Source: an uncultured Paracoccaceae bacterium (GTDB lineage Bacteria; Pseudomonadota; Alphaproteobacteria; Rhodobacterales; Rhodobacteraceae). From it: DNA of 53,066 nucleotides. The stretch spans positions 1 to 53,066 of the forward strand of contig CAKZTM010000099.1 of NCBI GenBank assembly GCA_937920555.1, given 5' to 3'. Below are positions 1 through 8,967 of this stretch, one piece after another. Every line of letters starts with the position of its first letter. Positions within the stretch are counted from its first letter, which is position 1. The notes under the pieces were generated by a model. It had not been told where the DNA came from, made no database searches, and saw nothing but the letters and a program-made list of their open reading frames with translations. Both the position numbers and the translations under genes were made by a program.

Positions 1-304
1 CGGCCAGCATCTCTACAACCAGCTTGCGGGCCTTGGTTGCACGCTCACTGTCCGTGGTGACCACCATGCCGTCCGCCACAGGCCGAATGCACGACGCCAC
101 AAGCGTACGATCCCCTTCGACCTCCACCATGCAAGCCCGACAATTCCCGTCCGAGCGATAACCCGGCTCCGGCTTATGACACAAATGCGGGATCACAAGC
201 CCCTGCCCATTGGCCGCTTCCCAAATGGTCCAACCCTCCGGCACGGTCGTCTCTTTACCGTTGAGCGTGAAGGTCACGGTCTCGATCATGTTTCCATCAG
301 CCAT
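1..304 (-). CDS. fdsA: NAD-dependent formate dehydrogenase alpha subunit, N-terminal part (truncated by window edge)
   Basis: Only the first ~101 residues are in the window; the gene continues past base 1. They form a plant-type/NuoG-like [2Fe-2S] domain: CHKPEPGYRSDGNCRAC gives the C-x11-C-x2-C part and SCIRP the last cysteine. This domain opens the large molybdenum-binding subunit of soluble formate dehydrogenases, where it relays electrons from the Mo centre to the diaphorase subunit. I chose the ATG at 304 (MADGNMIETVTF) because GGAGGAG lies just upstream. It follows the fused FdsGB gene and a small unknown gene on the same strand, which supports formate dehydrogenase over another NuoG-like protein. 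The Mo/[4Fe-4S] domains and any accessory genes (fdsC, fdsD) lie outside the window. Confidence 0.88.
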   Translation of the reverse strand, partial: MADGNMIETVTFTLNGKETTVPEGWTIWEAANGQGLVIPHLCHKPEPGYRSDGNCRACMVEVEGDRTLVASCIRPVADGMVVTTDSERATKARKLVVEMLA

Positions 305-330
305 CTCATATCTCCTCCAAGTCACCCGGC

Positions 331-552
331 TTAGAATTTTAGGTTGCCCAATCTAGAACGTTCATTTTTGGCCCATTCCTGCACTTGATAAAGTTGATCG
401 ACTGCACTCTTAAAATTAAGAAGATCCAGCCGGTTTTCGGAAAGCCAATTACCGAACTCTATGTGGTCTCTAGTTGAAGAGGTCGTTTTCTGCTTGGCGC
501 GCCATTGCCGATATACAATTCGCACCTCCTTCTCGGCGTCAGTCTGTCTCAC
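331..552 (-). CDS. small unknown protein between fdsB and fdsA
   Basis: 73 residues if translation begins at the GTG at 552, which overlaps the stop of the upstream FdsGB gene as GTGA, an arrangement typical of translational coupling. The protein is basic and hydrophilic (RQTDAEKEVRIVYRQW near the start, ending RSRLGNLKF) and looks helical, with no signal peptide, membrane segment or metal motif. It ends 26 bases before the fdsA start. I do not recognise the family. The classical fdsGBACD order has no gene here. The DNA is visibly richer in A+T than its neighbours, so it may be a recent insertion or, less likely, non-coding spacer with a chance open frame. Confidence 0.5.
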   Translation of the reverse strand: MRQTDAEKEVRIVYRQWRAKQKTTSSTRDHIEFGNWLSENRLDLLNFKSAVDQLYQVQEWAKNERSRLGNLKF

Positions 553-2264
553 GCAATTTCCTCGCCAAAATGCTTGATCGTCAGTCGGATCGGATTGGGT
601 GCTGCCTGACCCAGCCCGCAAATGGACGCATCGCCCATGGCTTGGCACAGATCCTCCAGCAGTTCCGCGTCCCATTTATCCGCCTCCATCAGCTTGACCG
701 CTTTCTCGCAGCCGACCCGACAGGGGGTGCATTGACCGCAGCTTTCATCCTCGAAGAATTTCAGCATGTTCAAAGCCGCATCCCGCGCCCGGTCCTGATC
801 GGACAGCACAACAACCGCCGCAGACCCGATGAAACTGCCATGGGGTTGGAGCGTGTCAAAATCGAGCGGAATGTCATCCATGGACGCAGGCAATATCCCC
901 GAGGACGGCCCGCCAGGCTGATAGGCCTTGAATGCGTGCCCCTCCGCCATGCCGCCCGACGCCTCGATAATATCGAGGATAGTTGATCCCGCTGGCAACA
1001 GCTTCACGCCCGGCTCGCGCACACGACCAGATACGGAATAAGACCGCAGCCCCACGCGCCCGTTTTTCTCATGGGTGTTCAGAATTTCCGGCCCACCGCG
1101 CGCCACCTTCGTGATCCAATAAAGCGTCTCTACGTTATGCACCAAAGTCGGACGATTGAAGATGCCCACTTGTGCCACAAAGGGCGGCCTGTGACGCGGC
1201 ATGCCCCGCTTGCCTTCAATGCTTTCAATCATCGCGGATTCCTCACCGCAGATATAAGCGCCCGCCCCTCTGCGCAGATCGATATAGCCGGGCGCCACAA
1301 TACCGGCCGCCTCCAATGCTGCGATCTCGCGGGCCAAAATCTCCAACACCGCCGGGTATTCATCGCGCATGTAGATAAAGCAGGTCTCCGCCTCCACGGC
1401 CCAAGCGGCCATCAGCATGCCTTCCAGAAACACATGCGGCTCGCGCTCAAGATAATAGCGGTCCTTGAACGTGCCCGGCTCGCCCTCATCGCCGTTGACC
1501 GCCAAATAGCGGGGGCCTTCATTGGCCCGCACAAAACCCCATTTCTTGCCCGACGGGAACCCGGCCCCGCCCAAACCGCGAAGGCCAGAGGCTAAGACCT
1601 GATCCTGCAAGTCTTCCCAATTGCCACCGGCGCGGAACTCTTCCAGTTTCCGGTAGCCGCCATCATCGCGGTAGGCCTCCAAAGCCTCATAATCCGGGAT
1701 CACCGCATGGGTGTGCCCGCCCTTAATCGCATCCTTCACCTTCTCCGGCGTGGCATGATCGATATGGGCATGACCCAGCTCCAGAACTGGTGCCGTGTCG
1801 CAACGGCCCATGCAAGGGGCGCGCAACACCCGAACTTCCTCAGGCCGTAAGCCTTTCTCCAAAGCCGCCTTCAGCTCTTGAGCCCCTGCCAACTCGCAAG
1901 ACAGACTGTCACAGACCCGAATGGTCAGAGCAGGTGGCGGTGTCTCGCCCTCTTTGACAACATCAAAATGGGCGTAGAAGGTGGCGACCTCATAGACTTC
2001 CGCTTGCGCCAACCGCATCTCATCCGCCAAAGACCGCATATGCGCCGCTGAGAGATGCCCGTATTTGTCCTGAACGAGATGGAGATATTCGATCAACAGA
2101 TCGCGGCGCAACTCACCGTCCCCGACCAAGGCCCGAACCTCAGAGGTGGCCTGATCATCGACCTGCCGACCCTTGGGCGTGTGACGCCCTTTGCCTTTGC
2201 CAGATTTCCAAACGCCTTTTTGACCAGAATTGGGGCCTGTATCGAGAGGTGCCATATCATCCAT
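549..2264 (-). CDS. fdsB: formate dehydrogenase diaphorase subunit, fused FdsG-FdsB (NuoE-NuoF type)
   Basis: 571 residues that join two normally separate subunits. Residues ~40-190 are a NuoE/FdsG-like unit: a helical N-part, then a thioredoxin-like fold with [2Fe-2S] ligands in CDSLSC and CMGRC. Residues ~220-571 are NuoF-like: the glycine-rich FMN/NADH site GLRGLGGAGFPSGKKW, NGDEGEPGTFKDR, the GAGAYICGEE motif, and a C-terminal [4Fe-4S] site ESCGQCTPCRVGCEKA with a later CGLG. It would take electrons from the FdsA molybdenum centre and reduce NAD+ in the cytoplasm. The first 35 residues are charged linker. A second ATG at 2255 is an equally possible start. Bidirectional hydrogenase diaphorase is a related alternative, but the neighbouring FdsA domain favours formate dehydrogenase. 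Confidence 0.88.
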   Translation of the reverse strand: MDDMAPLDTGPNSGQKGVWKSGKGKGRHTPKGRQVDDQATSEVRALVGDGELRRDLLIEYLHLVQDKYGHLSAAHMRSLADEMRLAQAEVYEVATFYAHFDVVKEGETPPPALTIRVCDSLSCELAGAQELKAALEKGLRPEEVRVLRAPCMGRCDTAPVLELGHAHIDHATPEKVKDAIKGGHTHAVIPDYEALEAYRDDGGYRKLEEFRAGGNWEDLQDQVLASGLRGLGGAGFPSGKKWGFVRANEGPRYLAVNGDEGEPGTFKDRYYLEREPHVFLEGMLMAAWAVEAETCFIYMRDEYPAVLEILAREIAALEAAGIVAPGYIDLRRGAGAYICGEESAMIESIEGKRGMPRHRPPFVAQVGIFNRPTLVHNVETLYWITKVARGGPEILNTHEKNGRVGLRSYSVSGRVREPGVKLLPAGSTILDIIEASGGMAEGHAFKAYQPGGPSSGILPASMDDIPLDFDTLQPHGSFIGSAAVVVLSDQDRARDAALNMLKFFEDESCGQCTPCRVGCEKAVKLMEADKWDAELLEDLCQAMGDASICGLGQAAPNPIRLTIKHFGEEIA

Positions 2265-2343
2265 CCGTGAAGCTGCTCACTCCAGAAACGATTAGACCGC
2301 TCATTTGGCAAATCGTGATTGCAAAAGGCGTGTTTTGCAGGGG

Positions 2344-3231
2344 CTATCGCAAAGGCAATTCGAGCGCTTTGAACAACGCCAAAACCGTGGGCGGTGCCGG
2401 ATCGCGGTCCGAGATCACAACCCCAATGGGTTTGGTCACAACCGGGTCCACCAGCGACAACAAAACCGCCTCCGAGGCAATGGGCAGACTTTCGGCCAGC
2501 CGCTCGGGCGCGATGGTCGCCGCCGTGCCCGTGGCCACCTGCGCCAATGCGGCGGTAAAGGCATTGGTCTCCATGACCGGGCGCGGGGTGGCATCGACCG
2601 CGCGAAACGTCTCATCAATGATCCGCCGGTTGCGCATGTCCTGGGTCAGCAGACACAAGGGAAGCGCTGCGGCCTCCGCCCAAGTGGCATCACCTGACTG
2701 ACGCGGGGCCATCTCCGGCGGAACCACCAACACGTAGCGCTCATCGTAAAGATGCGTGGTCTTCAAAGCGGCGGGAACATCCTCATCAAGATAAGTGATG
2801 CCTGCATCCAGTGAGAAATCCTCCAAACCGCGAGCGATCTGCGAGGAAGATGCCGAGATGATGTGGATCGCCAAATCCGGGTGAAGCATCCGCAACCGGG
2901 GCGGCAACATGGCCACATAAGCCAAAGCCGTCGGCACCACACCGATCTTGAGCTCGCCCGACAACGCGCCCCGTGCGGCCTCGATATCTTGCCTAAGGCC
3001 GTCCGCATCGGCCAAAAGCGTGTGAGCCCATTTCAGAACAATCTCGCCCTCAGCGGTGAAGCCCAAAAATCTGTTGCCCCGTTTGACGATGGGCGCCCCT
3101 AAAGATTGCTCCAAATTGCTGATCCGGGCCGAAAAGGCAGGCTGAGAGATACCGCATTCGTCCGCAGCACGGGCGAAATGCCGGTGCCGTGCCAGTGCAG
3201 CGAGGAGTTGCATGTCGCGAAGATCCGTCAT
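2344..3231 (-). CDS. LysR-family transcriptional regulator (likely formate dehydrogenase regulator)
   Basis: 295 residues from the ATG at 3231 (a GTG at 3240 is an alternative). The N-terminal winged helix-turn-helix is typical: MTDLRDMQLLAALARHRHF, then CGISQPAFSARISNLEQSLG. The rest is a periplasmic-binding-like effector domain starting around residue 90 (GELKIGVVPTALAYV). It sits 79 bases upstream of the fused fdsGB gene on the same strand. In several proteobacteria a LysR protein (FdsR) next to fds genes responds to formate, so control of this operon is a reasonable inference; the effector cannot be read from sequence. Its own promoter must lie in the 219-base gap that also carries the 3303-3322 palindrome. 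Confidence 0.87.
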   Translation of the reverse strand: MTDLRDMQLLAALARHRHFARAADECGISQPAFSARISNLEQSLGAPIVKRGNRFLGFTAEGEIVLKWAHTLLADADGLRQDIEAARGALSGELKIGVVPTALAYVAMLPPRLRMLHPDLAIHIISASSSQIARGLEDFSLDAGITYLDEDVPAALKTTHLYDERYVLVVPPEMAPRQSGDATWAEAAALPLCLLTQDMRNRRIIDETFRAVDATPRPVMETNAFTAALAQVATGTAATIAPERLAESLPIASEAVLLSLVDPVVTKPIGVVISDRDPAPPTVLALFKALELPLR

Positions 3232-3302
3232 GCCAAGCACCGTATAATTTCGAAGCCGGACTTTCCAGAGCCGTCGGTTTCGCGCCGCGCGCCGCCCCAG
3301 AT

Positions 3303-3322
3303 CTACTCTGCTAGCAGAGTAG
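3303..3322. promoter_or_regulatory. perfect 20-bp palindrome, candidate operator
   Basis: CTACTCTGCTAGCAGAGTAG reads identically on both strands. It lies in the 3232-3450 gap between the LysR gene (minus) and the quinone oxidoreductase gene (plus), 71 bases from the LysR start and 128 from the plus-strand start. An almost identical element is inside the beta-mannosidase gene at 15219-15238. Length and symmetry suit a dimeric repressor; it does not look like a typical LysR T-N11-A box. No other gene is visible in this gap. Confidence 0.5.
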
Positions 3323-3450
3323 CACAGTTGTTAACCAATAAAATTTCACCCAAAACAAAAGCTTACTGCATTTTTGCCACGACTATTGAGCCTCATTTCC
3401 GACACCGCTACAACAGAGGGACAGAAAGATCAGCATAAGGACCGACCTGG

Positions 3451-4422
3451 ATGAAAACCGTAGAAGTGACCGAACCCGGCGGACCTGAAATGCTGACAAT
3501 CGGCGAGCGTGATCTGCCCACCGCAAAAGACAACGAAGTCCTGATCAAGATTACAGCCGCAGGCGTGAACGGCCCCGACATTGTCCAGCGCAAAGGCTTT
3601 TACCCGCCGCCAAAGGGCGCATCCGACCTGCTGGGCCTTGAGGTATCGGGCGAAGTTACCCAACTGGGCCGGGAGGTGCGCGGCTGGAATATCGGCGACC
3701 GCGTGTGCGCGCTCACCAATGGTGGCGGCTACGCGGAAGTGGTCGCGGTGGATGCAAAACACTGCCTGCCCATCCCACAAGCCGTGTCCGAACTAGACGC
3801 CGCAGGCCTGCCAGAGACCTACTTCACAGTCTGGTCCAACGTGTTTTACGGCCAAACGATCACAGCGGGAGATATCTTCCTCGCCCATGGCGGCGCAGGT
3901 GGCATAGGCTCCACGGCAATCCAACTGGGCGCAGCCTTGGGGCTAAGAATGTTCACCACCGAGGGCACACCCGCCGCCTGCGATTTCTGCCGAACTCTGG
4001 GGGCCGAGCGCGCAATCAATTATACGGATGAGGATTTCGTGGCCATCACGCGCGAGGCTGGCGCGGCCAATATCATCCTCGATACAATCGGCGGCGATTA
4101 TATTGCCCGCAACATCAAAGCCGCAGCCCCGGACGGACGGATCATCCAACTGGCTTTCAACAAAGGCTCGAAGGTAGAAATCGACCTGATGCCGGTCATG
4201 CTCAAACGCCTGCACTTCACCGGCTCGACCCTCAGATCACGCCCCGATGCGTTCAAATCGGCAATCGCCAAGGACTTGACCGATAAAATCTGGCCCCTGT
4301 TCGCCGCCAGCAAACTCAAACCGGTCACCCATGCGGTATTCCCGTTTGAACGTGCGGCCGAGGCCCATGCGATGATGCAAAAAGGCGGGCATCACGGAAA
4401 AATCCTGCTGACGCCCAGCTGA
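3451..4422 (+). CDS. NAD(P)H quinone oxidoreductase, PIG3/zeta-crystallin type (MDR family)
   Basis: 323 residues of a zinc-free medium-chain dehydrogenase/reductase. The N-terminal catalytic domain begins MKTVEVTEPGGPEML with AAGVNGPDIVQRKGFYPPP and LGLEVSGEV. The nucleotide-binding domain has GGAGGIGSTAIQLG, and the C-terminus HGKILLTPS is typical of PIG3-like quinone oxidoreductases. The substrate is uncertain; the family reduces quinones or enones with NADPH. AAGGA at 3436-3440 is a good ribosome site for the ATG at 3451. It stands alone, divergent from the LysR gene and convergent with acuI, with a 103-bp intergenic repeat after its stop. Confidence 0.85.
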   Translation: MKTVEVTEPGGPEMLTIGERDLPTAKDNEVLIKITAAGVNGPDIVQRKGFYPPPKGASDLLGLEVSGEVTQLGREVRGWNIGDRVCALTNGGGYAEVVAVDAKHCLPIPQAVSELDAAGLPETYFTVWSNVFYGQTITAGDIFLAHGGAGGIGSTAIQLGAALGLRMFTTEGTPAACDFCRTLGAERAINYTDEDFVAITREAGAANIILDTIGGDYIARNIKAAAPDGRIIQLAFNKGSKVEIDLMPVMLKRLHFTGSTLRSRPDAFKSAIAKDLTDKIWPLFAASKLKPVTHAVFPFERAAEAHAMMQKGGHHGKILLTPS

Positions 4423-4437
4423 TCTCAAACCGCCCTT

Positions 4438-4540
4438 AAAGCGTTTTGCTTTTAACTTGAGCCGTAAGGCATCACCTAACGCGTTGAAATCTTTGATTTC
4501 AGAAAGCTATAGGTGATGCCGGATTTAAGGCGGAACGCCC
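4438..4540 (+). repeat. 103-bp dispersed intergenic repeat, copy 1
   Basis: This stretch fills the gap between the convergent quinone oxidoreductase and acuI genes. It matches the reverse complement of 27479-27581 along its whole 103 bases without gaps, with most positions identical, including an unbroken block GGCATCACCTAACGCGTTGA and beyond. It can fold: GGCATCACCTA (4468-4478) pairs with TAGGTGATGCC (4510-4520), and inside it GAAATC (4486-4491) pairs with GATTTC (4495-4500). No open frame is conserved. It may act as a two-way transcription stop or be a small non-autonomous repeat. Confidence 0.82.
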
Positions 4541-5533
4541 TTAGGCGTTCACGTCCACAACAACGCGTCCCTTGACCTGGCCTTTCAGGATATCCGCGCC
4601 CAGCTTTGGCAAATCCGCCAAAACCGCAGGCTGGATCATTGCCTCCAGCTTGTCCATGGGCAGGTCTTTGGCAATGCGCTCCCAGGCCCGAACCCGGTTC
4701 GGGTAAGGCTGCATGACACTGTCGATACCCAGCAAGTTCACACCGCGCAGCAAAAACGGAATGACCGTTGCGGGCAAAGCGGCACCACCGGCCAAACCTA
4801 CAGCCGATACAGACGCTCCGTATTTCATCTGCCCCAAAACCCGCGCCAACATCTCGCCGCCGACCGCATCAATGCATCCGGCCCAAGTTTCCGCCTCAAG
4901 CGGGCGCTTCACTGTCTCGTTGAGCTCTTCACGGGCAACAATTTGCGTGGCCCCAAGCGACTTTAGATAATCTGCCGTTTCAGGCCGCCCGGTCACAGCT
5001 GCAACCTCGTGACCAAGAGCCGCCAAAATCGCCGTGGCCACCGACCCGACACCACCCGCAGCACCGGTGACAAGCACGGGACCATCGCCCGGCTTCAACC
5101 CGTGATCCTCAAGCGCCATAACCGCCAACATTGACGTGAAACCAGCCGTACCAACTGCCATGGCTTGCTTGGTCGATAGCCCGTTTGGCAAAGGCACCAG
5201 CCAATCGGCCTTCACCCGCGCCTTTTGGGAATAGCCGCCCCAATGGGCCTCGCCAACACGCCAGCCGGTCAGAACAACCTTGTCGCCCGCCTTGTAGCGA
5301 TCATCCGTAGAGCTCTCGACAGTCCCGGCAAAATCAACTCCGGGAACATGCGGATAATTGCGAACCAAACCGCCACCGGGCCCGACACATAGCCCGTCCT
5401 TGTAGTTGACCGTCGAATACTCGACCGCAACAGTCACATCCGCTTCAGGCAAGCGGTCAAGCGTCATGTCCTGAACACTCGCCGAGGTCTTACCCTCATC
5501 ATTCTTCTCTACCACCAATGCATTAAACGCCAT
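4541..5533 (-). CDS. acuI: acryloyl-CoA reductase (NADPH), AcuI/YhdH family
   Basis: 330 residues, the usual length of the AcuI/YhdH branch of the MDR family. Motifs include YSTVNYKDGLCV, the N-terminal core PGVDFAGTV, GWRVGEAHWGGYSQKARV, the cofactor loop GAAGGVGSVATAIL, and a C-terminus ending KGRVVVDVNA. In roseobacters AcuI reduces acryloyl-CoA to propionyl-CoA with NADPH, which detoxifies acrylate from dimethylsulfoniopropionate and serves 3-hydroxypropionate use. AAGGAGAGGTCG precedes the ATG at 5533. It begins 17 bases after the stop of the indolepyruvate oxidoreductase gene and is probably cotranscribed with it. No DMSP lyase or dmd genes are in the window, so a DMSP role is not shown by context. 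Confidence 0.85.
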   Translation of the reverse strand: MAFNALVVEKNDEGKTSASVQDMTLDRLPEADVTVAVEYSTVNYKDGLCVGPGGGLVRNYPHVPGVDFAGTVESSTDDRYKAGDKVVLTGWRVGEAHWGGYSQKARVKADWLVPLPNGLSTKQAMAVGTAGFTSMLAVMALEDHGLKPGDGPVLVTGAAGGVGSVATAILAALGHEVAAVTGRPETADYLKSLGATQIVAREELNETVKRPLEAETWAGCIDAVGGEMLARVLGQMKYGASVSAVGLAGGAALPATVIPFLLRGVNLLGIDSVMQPYPNRVRAWERIAKDLPMDKLEAMIQPAVLADLPKLGADILKGQVKGRVVVDVNA

Positions 5534-5550
5534 CGACCTCTCCTTACCGC

Positions 5551-8500
5551 TCAGGCGACACGCGTCACCTCGCTCTTTTCACGTTTCAACTCAGCCCGCA
5601 ATTCAGCTTCGCGAGCCTTCATGGCCATCACATTGCGAACCTTCACATGTCCAAATCCACGTGCCATTTCCGGCAAACGTGCCAACTGGACCGCTAGGTC
5701 GTAATCTTTGCTCTCATATGACTTGATTAACTCCTCCACAAGAGCCTCGTATTCTTTGATCAAAGCCCGCTCCTGACGGCGTTCTTGCGTGTATCCAAAA
5801 AGATCAAATGGCGTGCCGCGCAACCCTTTGAACTTCGCCAACCCCCCAAAAGTCCGCATCATCCAAGGCCCATAAACCTTCTTTGCAGGCACTCCGGTCG
5901 CCGAATCGGTTTTGGCCATCAAGGGCGGGGCAAGATGGAAATTCAGATCAAAATCCCCCTCAAACATTTCCGCCACGCGGGCCTGAAACCCACCTGTGGC
6001 ATAAAGACGCGCCACCTCATATTCATCCTTATAAGCCATCAGCTTGGCCAAGTTGTGAGCCACAGCGCGGGTCAAAGCCTCACCTTGATCAACCGCACGC
6101 ACCCGCGCCACCAGCTTTTGGTAACGCTTGGCATAACGACGCGATTTATAGGCGGTCAAAAGCTCTGCACGGTGGGCGATCAGCGCCTCCAACGGACGCT
6201 CAGTGGCAGGCGTTTGCTTGGCTTTCAAACCGACCTCAATCGTGGATGGATCATGAACCCATTGCCGCCCCTTTTGAAACGCCATCAGGTTCAAAGCCTC
6301 CGCCACTCCATTGAGCTTGATCGCCTGATGCACCGATGCGGCATCCACCGGGATCAATCCCTTTTGGTAAGCCACGCCCAAAAGAAACGCGTTGGACGCG
6401 ATACTGTCGCCCATCACCTGCACGGCAATATCTGTGGCATCCACAAAAGTCGCGCGACCCGTCCCGACCGCACGGGAAATCCGCTCCTGCATGGCCTTGG
6501 CGGGCAGCTTGAAATCCGGCTGCTTGACGAAATCCTGGGTCATCATTTGATGGGAATTGATCACCACAGCACCCCGGTCCTTGGAAACCGAGGCCAGCAG
6601 GTCCGCCCCCGATGCCACAACCATATCACCGCCCAAAACCAGATCAGCACCACCGGTGGCGATCCGAATGGCTTTGATGTCTTGCGGGGCGCGGGCGATT
6701 TTGATGTGCGAAACCACCGCGCCACCTTTTTGCGCAAGCCCGGCCATATCAATGATGCCGCAGCCCTTACCCTCGATATGCGCGGCCATACCCAAAAGGG
6801 CACCGATGGTCACAACACCCGTACCACCCACGCCGGTCAAAGCGATGGCATATGGGTGCTCAACACCGACCCGCGTATCCGGCTCAGGCACCACAGGCGG
6901 CAAATCCGCACTCACATCGGGCTTGCGGAGCGCGCCACCTTCAACGGTCACAAAAGACGGGCAAAACCCCTTGAGACAGGAAAAATCCTTGTTGCAGGCG
7001 TTTTGATCGATCTGACGTTTGGTTCCCAGCTCGGTCTCTAAAGGCAGGATCGCCACGCAGTTGGACTGCACCCCGCAATCACCGCAACCTTCGCACACAT
7101 CCTCGTTGATAAACACACGCCGCGCCGGATCCTCCAGCAGCCCGCGCTTGCGCCGCCGACGCTTTTCCGCCGCACAGGTTTGATCGTAAATCAGCGCCGT
7201 AACGCCCTTGATCTCCGCCAAGCCCTTTTGCACGTCCTGCAAATCCGCGCGGGGATGTACCGAGACCCCTGCAGGCAGCAGCGTTTTCTCAATCCGGCCC
7301 ACATCCTCCGTAACAAGCCGGATCACCTTAACACCCGACGCCTTCACTTCTGCGGCAATCTGATAGACGTCCAAACCGCCATCATGGTTTTGCCCGCCGG
7401 TCATGGCCACCGCATCATTGTACAAAATCTTGTAGGTCATGTTGACGCCGGACATGATCGCCGCCCGGATCGCTTGAACGCCTGAATGATTATACGTCCC
7501 ATCACCAATATTCTGGAACACATGATCGCGCTTGGAGAACTTGGCCTCGCCGATCCAGTTGGCCCCTTCCGCCCCCATATGAGTGTAGCCGGTGGTCTCC
7601 CGGTCCATCCACTGAACCATGTAATGACACCCGATCCCGGCATAAGCGCGCGATCCCTCCGGCACCACGGTCGAGGAGTTATGCGGACATCCCGCACAAA
7701 AATAGGGCTTGCGCGCCACCAAAAGCGCGTCTCGCTCCGCGCCCATCATCTGGTAAAGCGCCTGCGCCTTGGCGGTGACACCCGCGTCGCCCTTCAGCCG
7801 TGAACCGATCCCAACCGCAATTTGCGCCGGGTTCAAAGCCCCCTCAGATTGGAACAATACAGCACCGGCCTCATCACGCTTGCCAATCACCTGCGGTGCG
7901 CCCGCAACACCGTAAAGGATCGACTTGATCTGATCCTCAATCAGCGCGCGTTTTTCCTCCACCACGATCACCAGATCAAGACCGCGGGTGAACGCTTCAA
8001 GCCCGACAGGCTCCAGCGGCCACGAGACCCCGACCTTGTAAAGCGACAGGCCCAAAGCCTCCGCGCGCGCCGCATCAATGCCCAACTCGTCCAACGCCTG
8101 AAGCACGTCCATGTAGGATTTGCCGGTCGAGACGATCCCCACACGCGGCTGCGCTCCGCCGGCATAGATAACCCGGTTCAAAGCATTGGCCCGCAAATAG
8201 GCTTGCACCGCGCGCAACTTGTGACGATGCAGCCGCGCCTCCTGCTCTTGGGGCGTGTCCGTCAGACGAATGTTCAAGCCGTCTTGCGGCATCTCATACT
8301 CGGGAAGGTTTTGGGTGAAACGCGACGGCGCCACATCAACCGATGCGGTGGATTCCACATTATCCTTGACCATTTTCAGCCCACACCAGACGCCTGCAAA
8401 TCGCGACAAGGCCCAACCGTGCAAGCCGAAATCCAAGACATCTTCGATGTTGGACGGATTGAACACAGGCATCATCGCATCCACAAACGCAAATTCCGAT

Positions 8501-8967
8501 TGATGGGACGTGGTGGAGCTTTCGCAGGTGTGATCATCACCCATAATGGCAATCACTCCGCCATGGGCAGAGGTGCCCGCCAGATTGGCATGACGGAACG
8601 CATCGCCCGTGCGGTCCACACCGGGGCCCTTACCGTACCACATACCAAAGACACCGTCATAAGCGCCCTCACCGCGCAATTCCGCCTGCTGGGTGCCCCA
8701 AATGGCCGTGGCCGCCAAATCCTCGTTAAGACCCGGCTCGAAAATCACATTGGCCTCGCCAAGAGGGCCTGCGGCACGGGGGAACTGCTGATCCAGCCCG
8801 CCCAAAGGAGAGCCGCGATACCCCGATACATAACCGCCCGTGTTCAGCCCCGCCGCCCGATCCTTGGCCGACTGCATCAAACATAAACGCACAAGCGCTT
8901 GGGTGCCGGTGATAAACACCCTGTCCTTGCTCAGATCGAATTTGTCGTTCAGGTCAACATTGATCAT
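5551..8967 (-). CDS. indolepyruvate ferredoxin oxidoreductase, fused alpha-beta form
   Basis: 1138 residues in one chain. Residues 1-400 are the pyrimidine-binding and core part; CAGCPH (424-429) precedes the thiamine diphosphate region, with GDGTYNHSG near 488-496 and NDAVAMTGG near 517-525. A cluster-binding segment has cysteines at 625, 628, 631 and 637 (CEGCGDC...C) and further ones at 658, 664 and 669. The gamma domain with GVGGTG starts near 710, and a long alpha-helical C-terminal extension (DUF6537-like) follows. It oxidatively decarboxylates aryl pyruvates to acyl-CoA, reducing ferredoxin; the fused form is common in proteobacteria and is linked to aromatic amino acid breakdown. It appears to share a transcript with acuI. 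Confidence 0.9.
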   Translation of the reverse strand: MINVDLNDKFDLSKDRVFITGTQALVRLCLMQSAKDRAAGLNTGGYVSGYRGSPLGGLDQQFPRAAGPLGEANVIFEPGLNEDLAATAIWGTQQAELRGEGAYDGVFGMWYGKGPGVDRTGDAFRHANLAGTSAHGGVIAIMGDDHTCESSTTSHQSEFAFVDAMMPVFNPSNIEDVLDFGLHGWALSRFAGVWCGLKMVKDNVESTASVDVAPSRFTQNLPEYEMPQDGLNIRLTDTPQEQEARLHRHKLRAVQAYLRANALNRVIYAGGAQPRVGIVSTGKSYMDVLQALDELGIDAARAEALGLSLYKVGVSWPLEPVGLEAFTRGLDLVIVVEEKRALIEDQIKSILYGVAGAPQVIGKRDEAGAVLFQSEGALNPAQIAVGIGSRLKGDAGVTAKAQALYQMMGAERDALLVARKPYFCAGCPHNSSTVVPEGSRAYAGIGCHYMVQWMDRETTGYTHMGAEGANWIGEAKFSKRDHVFQNIGDGTYNHSGVQAIRAAIMSGVNMTYKILYNDAVAMTGGQNHDGGLDVYQIAAEVKASGVKVIRLVTEDVGRIEKTLLPAGVSVHPRADLQDVQKGLAEIKGVTALIYDQTCAAEKRRRRKRGLLEDPARRVFINEDVCEGCGDCGVQSNCVAILPLETELGTKRQIDQNACNKDFSCLKGFCPSFVTVEGGALRKPDVSADLPPVVPEPDTRVGVEHPYAIALTGVGGTGVVTIGALLGMAAHIEGKGCGIIDMAGLAQKGGAVVSHIKIARAPQDIKAIRIATGGADLVLGGDMVVASGADLLASVSKDRGAVVINSHQMMTQDFVKQPDFKLPAKAMQERISRAVGTGRATFVDATDIAVQVMGDSIASNAFLLGVAYQKGLIPVDAASVHQAIKLNGVAEALNLMAFQKGRQWVHDPSTIEVGLKAKQTPATERPLEALIAHRAELLTAYKSRRYAKRYQKLVARVRAVDQGEALTRAVAHNLAKLMAYKDEYEVARLYATGGFQARVAEMFEGDFDLNFHLAPPLMAKTDSATGVPAKKVYGPWMMRTFGGLAKFKGLRGTPFDLFGYTQERRQERALIKEYEALVEELIKSYESKDYDLAVQLARLPEMARGFGHVKVRNVMAMKAREAELRAELKREKSEVTRVA

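Noticed and set aside
5785..7041. 418-residue open frame antisense to the indolepyruvate oxidoreductase
   Set aside because: Arg/His-rich shadow of a well supported gene.
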